Made by a program: the position numbers and the translations under genes. From Actinomycetota bacterium (GTDB lineage Bacteria; Actinomycetota; Thermoleophilia; Solirubrobacterales; Solirubrobacteraceae), in NCBI GenBank assembly GCA_009699915.1, contig WLNG01000028.1:1-10179 (forward strand): a stretch of 10,179 bases of DNA, read 5' to 3'. Shown piece after piece: positions 5,139 to 10,179 of this stretch. Numbering within the stretch: position 1 is the first letter of the stretch; each line of letters begins with the position of its first letter. A model generated the notes under the pieces. That model made no database searches and had not been told where the DNA came from. It saw nothing but the letters and a program-made list of their open reading frames with translations.

Positions 5139-6521
5139 TCAGCGGGTCAGCTCGAAGGCCATCTCCTCGAAGCACGCGACGTACGCGTCGACCGCCTCAT
5201 CGGTGTGGGTCACCGAGAGCGTCCACTCCTCCTCGCGGCCCGGAGTCATGAAGATCCCGCGATTCATGTTGAAGAGCCAGGCGAGCTCGCAGAGATCGAC
5301 GTCCTGGTTGGCCTTGAAGGTCTCGTAGTCGGTGATCCGCGACGGGGAGAAGGTCACACAGCCCTTCGAGCCGACGCCGACCGCATACCCGGGGAGCTGG
5401 TGCTGCTCGATCACCGTGGTGCAGCCTTCGAGGATCCGCTCGTTGAGGCGGTCGAGCGTCGCGTAGGCGTCGGGTGTCATGACCTGCTCGAGGTTCGCGC
5501 GGGCGGCCGCCATGCAGAGCGGGTTGCCGTTGTAGGTGCCGACCTGCACGACCGACCCGTCCTCCACGCAGGCCATGACCTCTTCGGTCCCGCCGATCGC
5601 GCCGACGGGGAAGCCGCCGCCGAGCGCCTTGGCGAGCGTGACCAGATCGGCGGTGACGCCGAACCGCTCGGTCGCGCCGCCCGCGGCGATGCACAGACCG
5701 GTCTTCACCTCATCGAAGATCAGGACGATGCCGTTGCGCCGCGTGATCTCGCGGACCTCCTCGAGGTACCCCGGCTCGGGCAGCACGACCCCGAGATTCA
5801 TCATCGCGGGTTCCATGATCACGCAGGCCGGCAGCCGGCCCTCAGACTTCATGCGCTCGATGCGGCGCTCCATCGCGCCGGCGTCGTTGAAGGGGACGGC
5901 AACCGTCATATCCACGATCGCCTGCGGGATCCCGGCGCCGTACGGGAGCGAGGCGAGGTCGTCGCGATCGCCGATCGCGTCGTAGGCGACGCCGATGCTG
6001 ATCATCACCGCGTCGTGATGGCCGTGGTAGGAGCCGAAGATCTTCATCACCGTGTCGCGGCCGGTGTGGCCGCGGGCGATGCGGATCGCATCCATCGTCG
6101 CCTCGGAACCGGAGTTGGTGTACCGCCATTTGGGCAGCCCCCAGCGACGGGCGAGCTCATCGCCGACGACGATGGCGTCACTCGTGGGGGCAGCGAAATG
6201 CGTTCCGCTGGAGTAGCGCGCCTGCACCGCGGCGCCGATCGCCGGGTGCGCGTGGCCCTGCACCATCGAGCCGAAGCCGTTGTGGAAGTCCCAGTACTCG
6301 TTGCCGTCGACGTCCCAGACCTTCGGGCCGGAACCCCGTTCCATGTAGATCGGCCACGGGTCGCGCAGCTGGTAGGAGGACGCGACCCCTCCCGCGAGGT
6401 GAACCCGGGCCTGCGCGTAGGTGCGCTCCGAGCCGCGCGTCGCGTCGTTGAGACGCTGCGCCTCGCGAGCGGTGAGCTCGGCGATCTTGGTCCGGTCAAG
6501 CTGCGTCGGCGTCGTGGCCAT
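5139..6521 (-). CDS. Class III (PLP-dependent) aminotransferase, glutamate-1-semialdehyde aminomutase-like
   Basis: This is a 460-residue fold-type I PLP enzyme. Visible motifs are DVDGNEYWDFHNGFG (70-84), NSGSEATMDA (136-145) at the phosphate site, YHGHHD (165-170), FDEVKTGL (269-276) with Asp270 for the PLP ring nitrogen, TLAKALGGGFPVGAIGG (295-311) with Schiff-base Lys298, and TYNGNP (329-334). The GGATERFGVTADLVTL run and the PVGAIGG sequence resemble HemL. However, HemL usually has GKIIGGGMPVGAFGG and FDEVMTGF, and no haem genes are nearby, so this is probably an amino-acid aminotransferase, possibly acting on a beta- or omega-amino acid. The start at 6521 has GGAGGT five bases upstream. 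The gene lies 75 bases downstream of ridA on the same strand and ends 3 bases from the convergent acyl-CoA synthetase. Fold and cofactor are near certain; substrate is not. Confidence 0.93.
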   Translation of the reverse strand: MATTPTQLDRTKIAELTAREAQRLNDATRGSERTYAQARVHLAGGVASSYQLRDPWPIYMERGSGPKVWDVDGNEYWDFHNGFGSMVQGHAHPAIGAAVQARYSSGTHFAAPTSDAIVVGDELARRWGLPKWRYTNSGSEATMDAIRIARGHTGRDTVMKIFGSYHGHHDAVMISIGVAYDAIGDRDDLASLPYGAGIPQAIVDMTVAVPFNDAGAMERRIERMKSEGRLPACVIMEPAMMNLGVVLPEPGYLEEVREITRRNGIVLIFDEVKTGLCIAAGGATERFGVTADLVTLAKALGGGFPVGAIGGTEEVMACVEDGSVVQVGTYNGNPLCMAAARANLEQVMTPDAYATLDRLNERILEGCTTVIEQHQLPGYAVGVGSKGCVTFSPSRITDYETFKANQDVDLCELAWLFNMNRGIFMTPGREEEWTLSVTHTDEAVDAYVACFEEMAFELTR

Positions 6522-6526
6522 GCTGT

Positions 6527-6532
6527 ACCTCC
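6527..6532 (-). promoter_or_regulatory. Ribosome binding site of the aminotransferase
   Basis: The minus strand reads GGAGGT five bases before the ATG at 6521, a near-perfect Shine-Dalgarno match. It shows that this gene can be translated independently of the upstream ridA. Confidence 0.8.
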
Positions 6533-6562
6533 GTGGGTGCCGGTCTATCTGCGGAGGCTAGT

Positions 6563-6593
6563 CGCTCGCGGGACGACAAGCGAGCGCTCGCGG
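6563..6593. repeat. Direct and inverted repeat cluster between ridA and the aminotransferase gene
   Basis: CGCTCGCGG occurs twice (6563-6571 and 6585-6593). The sequence between holds GCGAGCG (6580-6586), which is the reverse complement of CGCTCGC at 6563-6569, and the perfect 12-base palindrome GCGAGCGCTCGC (6580-6591). Alternative 6-7-base stems can therefore form just after the ridA stop on the minus strand. No T tract follows. It could be an RNA processing or attenuation structure, or an operator, or only GC-rich coincidence. Confidence 0.35.
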
Positions 6594-6596
6594 CGG

Positions 6597-6989
6597 CTAG
6601 CCGTCGAGCGCCACGATCGCGTCGACCTCGACGAGCGCGCCGGCCGGAAGCGCGGCGACCGCAATCGTCACGCGCGCAGGCGGCTCGCCGGTAAAGAACC
6701 CGGCGTAGACCTCGTTGACCTCGCCGAAGGCAGCCATGTCCCGCAGCCAGACGGTGCAGCGCACCGCGTCAGCCAGGCGCGCGCCGGCCGCGGCGCAGAC
6801 GGCCTCGAGGTTCTCCAGACAGCGACGAGCCTGCTCGGCGGGGGTCGACCCCGAGAGCGTCATCGTCTCGGGGTCGAGGGGGATCTGCCCGGAGCAGAAA
6901 AGCAGCCCGCCGGCCTTCACGGCGTGGCTGTAGGGACCGAGCGCGGCAGGGGCGCCCGGGGCGCAGACGATTTCGCGACGGCCGCTCAT
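6597..6989 (-). CDS. ridA: RidA family (YjgF/YER057c/UK114) enamine/imine deaminase
   Basis: This 130-residue protein matches RidA in length (about 128) and motif order. RidA proteins are cytoplasmic trimers that hydrolyse reactive enamines/imines such as 2-aminoacrylate, formed as by-products of PLP enzymes. Visible features are GPYSHAV (19-25) with Tyr20, LLFCSGQIPLDP (29-40), AEQARRCLENLEAVCAAAG (51-69), FGEVNEVYAGFF (88-99), PARVTIAVAALP (104-115) with Arg106, and VEVDAIV (120-126) with Glu121. By hand alignment Arg106 and Glu121 correspond to E. coli Arg105 and Glu120, the substrate-carboxylate and catalytic residues, so deaminase activity is plausible. The start at 6989 has no clear ribosome site. 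It is the first gene of a two-gene minus-strand unit with the aminotransferase and is divergent from the YyaL gene across 55 bases. Some RidA clades have different substrates, so the exact activity is uncertain. Confidence 0.93.
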   Translation of the reverse strand: MSGRREIVCAPGAPAALGPYSHAVKAGGLLFCSGQIPLDPETMTLSGSTPAEQARRCLENLEAVCAAAGARLADAVRCTVWLRDMAAFGEVNEVYAGFFTGEPPARVTIAVAALPAGALVEVDAIVALDG

Positions 6990-7032
6990 CTGATGGGAGC
7001 GATCGTCGCACGCCGGGCGGCGGCGACCGCGC

Positions 7033-7038
7033 TACGGT
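7033..7038 (+). promoter_or_regulatory. Candidate -10 box for leaderless transcription of the YyaL gene
   Basis: TACGGT fits the TAnnnT pattern and lies six bases before the ATG at 7045, so transcription would begin at or next to the A of the start codon. No Shine-Dalgarno sequence is present, which agrees with a leaderless message. The -35 region is not recognisable. Confidence 0.4.
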
Positions 7039-7044
7039 CGAGCG

Positions 7045-9030
7045 ATGGCCAACGCGCTGGCGGGTGAGACCTCCCCGTACCTCCTGCAGCACGCCGGGAA
7101 TCCCGTGGACTGGCTGCCGTGGGGGCCCGAGGCGCTGAGCCGGGCCCGGGAGCAGGACCGGCCGCTGCTGGTGTCGATCGGGTACTCGGCCTGCCACTGG
7201 TGCCACGTCATGGAGCGCGAGAGCTTCGAGGACCCGCAGGTCGCCAGCCTGATGAACGAGCGCTTCATCTGCGTGAAGGTCGACCGCGAGGAGCGCCCCG
7301 ACATCGACGCGCTCTACATGGAGGCGGTGCAGGCGATGACCGGCCACGGCGGCTGGCCGCTGAACGTCTTCCTCACTCCCGAGCAGGTGCCCTTCCACGG
7401 CGGGACATATTTCCCGCCTGCGCCGCGGCCGGGGATGGCGTCGTGGAGCCAGGTGCTGGAGGCGGTCGCCGACGCCTGGGACGCGCGCCGCGACGAGATC
7501 CGTGCCGGGACCGCGCAGATCGCCGAACACCTCGCCGGGGGAGCGCTGCTGCGGGCAAGTGCGGAGCCGATCGAGCCGGGGCTGCGCGAACAGGCCGTCG
7601 AGCGCCTGCGCACCGGGTACGACTCGCTCAACGGCGGCTGGGGGACGGCGCCGAAGTTCCCCTCCGCCTCGGTGATCGAGTTCCTCCTGGCCCGCGGGGA
7701 GACGGCGATGAGCCTGCAGGCGCTGCGCTCGATGGCCTCCGGTGGCATCTTCGACCAGATCGGCGGCGGCTTCGCGCGCTACAGCGTCGACGCCGCGTGG
7801 ACGGTGCCGCACTTCGAGAAGATGCTTTACGACAACGCGCTGCTCGCGCGCGTCTACCTGCACGGCTGGCAAGTCAGCGGCGATCCCGTGCTGCGCCGCA
7901 CCTGTGAGGAGACGCTCGACTGGGCACTGCGGGAGATGGAGGCGCCGGACGGCGGCTTCTTCAGCGCGCTCGACGCCGATTCCGAAGGCGTCGAGGGACG
8001 CTTCTACGTCTGGACCGTCGCGGAGCTGCGCGCCGTGCTCGGCGAGGACGCGGACGTCGCGATCGCATGGCTGGGAGCGACGCAGGACGGCAACTTTCAT
8101 GAGGGCGGCCCGGGCCTGAACGTGCTCGAGTCGCGCGGGCCCGAGCCCGATCCTCAGGTGCGTGAACGCGTGCGCACCCGCCTGCTGGAGGAACGCACGC
8201 AGCGCGTGCGCCCGGCCACCGACGACAAGCGACTGGCGAGCTGGAACGCCCTGATGCTGGCCGCACTGGCCGACGCCGGAGCCGCGCTCGGGCGTGAGGA
8301 CCTCCTGCAGGCGGCGCGGCGCACCGGCGACTTCCTCCTGGGTGCGATGCGCGACGCGGACGGGCGGCTCCTGCGCACCTACAACCGCGGCGCGGCGCGG
8401 ATCCCCGCCTACCTCGAAGACCATGCTCATCTACTGGAGGGGCTGATCGCTCTCTACGAAGCGACCTTCGAGGAACGCTGGTTCGACGCCGCCCGCGCCA
8501 CGGCCGACCATCTGCTGGAGCGCTTCTCGGACACCGAGCACGGCGGGTTCTTCTCGACGGCCTCCGACGCCGAACCGCTGATCGCCCGCCGCAAGGAGCT
8601 CGAGGACGCGCCGATCCCCTCGGGCGGCGCCAGCGCCGCGCTTGGGCTGCTGCGCCTGGCGCTGCTGACCGGCGAGGGACGCTACGAGGAGGCCGCGCTC
8701 GGCCACCTGCGCCTCGTCCACCCCGTCGCCGCCCGCCACGCGACCGGCTTCGGCCACACGCTCCAGGCGCTCGACCTGCATCTCGGGCCGGCGCGTGAGC
8801 TCGCGCTCGTCGGCGACGATCTCGCCCCGCTGCTGCACGCCGTGCGCAGCCACCTGCGCCCACGGCTGGTGCTGGCCGGACGGCGCGTGGCCGCTGTGCC
8901 GTCGAGCGTCCCGCTCCTGGAGGGTCGCGAGCCTGTCGACGGCCTGGCCACGGCGTACCTCTGTGAGCGCTTCACCTGCCGGGCGCCGGTGACCTCAGCC
9001 GACGAGCTGCTCGCGCTGCTGGACCGCTGA
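7045..9030 (+). CDS. YyaL/DUF255 protein: N-terminal thioredoxin-like domain plus C-terminal (alpha/alpha)6-barrel-like domain
   Basis: This 661-residue protein is near the usual family length of about 680. The N-terminal thioredoxin-like domain (about 1-165) has [12 protein letters not shown] (50-61) with Cys50 and Cys53, and [19 protein letters not shown] (102-120). The C-terminal region (about 180-661) has the helical-hairpin pattern of glycosidase/epimerase-type barrels, with hallmarks [17 protein letters not shown] (233-249), [14 protein letters not shown] (254-267), [19 protein letters not shown] (305-323), [12 protein letters not shown] (393-404), [12 protein letters not shown] (456-467) and a C-terminal [10 protein letters not shown] (640-649). 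No signal peptide is seen, so it should be cytoplasmic. The family includes bacterial YyaL and animal SPATA20; its reaction is not established, and a redox-linked or sugar-related role is only suggested by the folds. It begins 55 bases from the divergent ridA and is followed by the MMPL gene after 55 bases. Confidence 0.94.
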   Translation: MANALAGETSPYLLQHAGNPVDWLPWGPEALSRAREQDRPLLVSIGYSACHWCHVMERESFEDPQVASLMNERFICVKVDREERPDIDALYMEAVQAMTGHGGWPLNVFLTPEQVPFHGGTYFPPAPRPGMASWSQVLEAVADAWDARRDEIRAGTAQIAEHLAGGALLRASAEPIEPGLREQAVERLRTGYDSLNGGWGTAPKFPSASVIEFLLARGETAMSLQALRSMASGGIFDQIGGGFARYSVDAAWTVPHFEKMLYDNALLARVYLHGWQVSGDPVLRRTCEETLDWALREMEAPDGGFFSALDADSEGVEGRFYVWTVAELRAVLGEDADVAIAWLGATQDGNFHEGGPGLNVLESRGPEPDPQVRERVRTRLLEERTQRVRPATDDKRLASWNALMLAALADAGAALGREDLLQAARRTGDFLLGAMRDADGRLLRTYNRGAARIPAYLEDHAHLLEGLIALYEATFEERWFDAARATADHLLERFSDTEHGGFFSTASDAEPLIARRKELEDAPIPSGGASAALGLLRLALLTGEGRYEEAALGHLRLVHPVAARHATGFGHTLQALDLHLGPARELALVGDDLAPLLHAVRSHLRPRLVLAGRRVAAVPSSVPLLEGREPVDGLATAYLCERFTCRAPVTSADELLALLDR

Positions 9031-9069
9031 CGGCGCCGAGCCGTATCCCTTCAGAGGCCCTCCGGCTGC

Positions 9070-9075
9070 TAGAAC
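9070..9075 (+). promoter_or_regulatory. Weak candidate -10 box before the MMPL gene
   Basis: TAGAAC, preceded by GC, lies ten bases before the ATG at 9086 in the 55-base gap after the YyaL gene. It would give a very short leader, consistent with the absence of a Shine-Dalgarno site. There is no convincing -35 box. No terminator with a T tract is visible in this gap, so read-through from the YyaL gene is equally possible. Confidence 0.22.
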
Positions 9076-9085
9076 CCCTGCGCCC

Positions 9086-10179
9086 ATGAAGAAGCTCCTG
9101 ACCATCTGCGCCGGCCCGCGTGCGAAGTGGGTGACCCTCGCCGTCTGGCTGATCGCGATGGTCGCGTTCGGGGCCGCCAATCTTCCGAAGAAGTTCGACG
9201 AGATCCAAAAGAACGACTCGGCATCGTTCCTGCCCGCATCGGCCGAGTCGACGAAGGCCCTTGAGGCAACCAGAACGCTCACCGGCCAGGAGTCGGTGAC
9301 GATCGTGACCGTCTACCGGCGCGGCTCCGGCCTCACGCCAGCCGACCGCGCGAAGATCGCGAGCGATCGCACCGAGCTCAACGCGGAGCAGCTCCCGCGC
9401 ACCTCGCCGTTCGCCGCACCGGTGATCGCACCCGACGGGACGACGGCGCTGCTCAGCGCGGACATCGCAACGAACGGCAAGCCGGAGACGATCCTCGACC
9501 CGGTGGATGCGGTCCGCACGATCGTCAGCCGCAGCGACGGCGGAGGCCTGCAGGTGAAGGTGACGGGGTCGGCCGGCTACTCGGCCGATGCGATCAAGGT
9601 CTTCGGGAACATCAACGGGACGCTGATCGCAGTGGCCGGGGCGCTGGTCCTCTTCCTGCTGATCATCATCTACCGCAGCCCGATCTTCTGGATCATCCCG
9701 ATCCTGGCCGTCGGCTTCGCGGAGCTCGCCAGCCGCTCGATCGGCTACCTGCTCGGGCAGATCGGCGTGACCGTCAACGGACAGTCCTCGTCGATCATGT
9801 CGATTCTCGTCCTCGGGGCGGGGACCGACTACGCGCTGCTGCTCGTTGCCCGATACCGGGAGGAGCTGCGCCGCGAACCGGACCGCCATGTGGCCATGCA
9901 GCGCGCCCTGGCCGCTGCCGGCCCGGCGATCATCGCCTCAGGCGTGACGGTGACGCTCGCCGTGTTGACGCTGATGCTCGCTCAGGTCAACGGCACTGCC
10001 GGCCTGGGGCCGCTCGGCGCGCTCGGCGTCGTCATCGCGATGCTCTCGATGCTGACCCTGCTGCCCGCCCTGCTCGTGGTCTTCGGGCGCCGAGCATTCT
10101 GGCCGCGCGTCCCCCATGTCGGCGACGCCGGAACGGACGTGACCCATGGCTCGTGGCGACGCTGGGGTGAGCGGATCGC
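9086..10179 (+). CDS. MMPL family (RND superfamily) membrane transporter, N-terminal half (3' end outside window)
   Basis: The frame is open from ATG 9086 to the window edge, giving 364 residues of a protein that is normally about 700-750 or more. It starts with a short basic segment (MKKLLTICAGPRAKW), then TM1 (about 14-32). An extracytoplasmic domain (about 33-175) carries VTGSAGYSADAIK (158-170). A helix bundle follows: TM2 about 178-196, TM3 about 199-220, TM4 about 232-255, TM5 about 278-300 and TM6 about 305-335. TM4 carries GAGTDYALLLVARYREEL (244-261), the MMPL hallmark; Asp248-Tyr249 correspond to the proton-relay pair known from MmpL3. The protein should sit in the cytoplasmic membrane and move lipids or other hydrophobic compounds using the proton gradient. 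The cargo is unknown, and the second repeat with its own Asp-Tyr pair is not visible. No ribosome site is obvious before the ATG. Confidence 0.93.
   Translation, partial: MKKLLTICAGPRAKWVTLAVWLIAMVAFGAANLPKKFDEIQKNDSASFLPASAESTKALEATRTLTGQESVTIVTVYRRGSGLTPADRAKIASDRTELNAEQLPRTSPFAAPVIAPDGTTALLSADIATNGKPETILDPVDAVRTIVSRSDGGGLQVKVTGSAGYSADAIKVFGNINGTLIAVAGALVLFLLIIIYRSPIFWIIPILAVGFAELASRSIGYLLGQIGVTVNGQSSSIMSILVLGAGTDYALLLVARYREELRREPDRHVAMQRALAAAGPAIIASGVTVTLAVLTLMLAQVNGTAGLGPLGALGVVIAMLSMLTLLPALLVVFGRRAFWPRVPHVGDAGTDVTHGSWRRWGERI

Noticed and set aside
5205..7067. 620-codon open frame on the plus strand opposite the aminotransferase and ridA
   Set aside because: It spans two well-supported genes and their gap, is rich in Arg/His/Asp/Gly, and shows no recognisable domain.
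6769..8430. 553-codon open frame on the minus strand opposite the YyaL gene
   Set aside because: It crosses the ridA/YyaL divergent promoter region and part of ridA in another frame; its composition is that of an antisense shadow.
9039..9067. AGCCG...CGGCT possible hairpin after the YyaL gene
   Set aside because: A 5-base stem with a 19-base loop and no T tract is too weak to call a terminator.

Overview
The window is high-GC, densely coded bacterial chromosome (strong G/C at third codon positions, long spurious antisense frames). Gene content and mixed translation signals (clear Shine-Dalgarno sites on some genes, apparently leaderless starts on others) suggest an actinobacterium. The acyl-CoA genes, a DUF255/YyaL protein and an MMPL transporter would fit Thermoleophilia (Solirubrobacterales-like), but that placement is inference. 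No mobile element, CRISPR array, tRNA or rRNA was seen.

Layout. (1) Bases 1-1472, plus strand: the end of a succinyl-CoA-ligase-type beta subunit, a complete alpha subunit and an 80-residue FixX-like single-cluster ferredoxin. Each junction is a 4-base ATGA stop/start overlap, so this is a tight, translationally coupled operon whose upstream part lies outside the window. (2) Bases 1481-3099, minus strand: an acyl-CoA dehydrogenase followed by a small SCP2-like protein. (3) Bases 3230-5135, plus strand: a four-helix CopD/DUF2269-like membrane protein, then a medium-chain-type acyl-CoA synthetase 7 bases downstream. (4) Bases 5139-6989, minus strand: a RidA-family deaminase followed by a class III aminotransferase resembling glutamate-1-semialdehyde aminomutase. 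(5) Bases 7045-10179, plus strand: a full-length YyaL/DUF255 protein with an apparently leaderless start, then the first 364 codons of an MMPL/RND-type transporter cut by the window edge.

How the genes may work together. Blocks 1-3 all concern acyl-CoA formation or oxidation: ADP/NDP-forming CoA ligation, flavin-linked acyl-CoA oxidation, possible lipid binding, AMP-forming acyl activation, and a ferredoxin that may carry electrons for a partner encoded upstream. Block 4 pairs a PLP aminotransferase with the enzyme family that removes reactive enamine/imine by-products of PLP enzymes.

The most notable non-coding structure is a pair of abutting inverted repeats (3122-3160) between the divergent acyl-CoA dehydrogenase and membrane-protein/acyl-CoA-synthetase genes, a good candidate for a shared operator or a 5' leader structure. 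Two convergent gene pairs end only 8 and 3 bases apart, leaving no room for ordinary terminators. I did not find a clearly new multi-gene system; the most unusual arrangement is the CoA-ligase plus ferredoxin operon.
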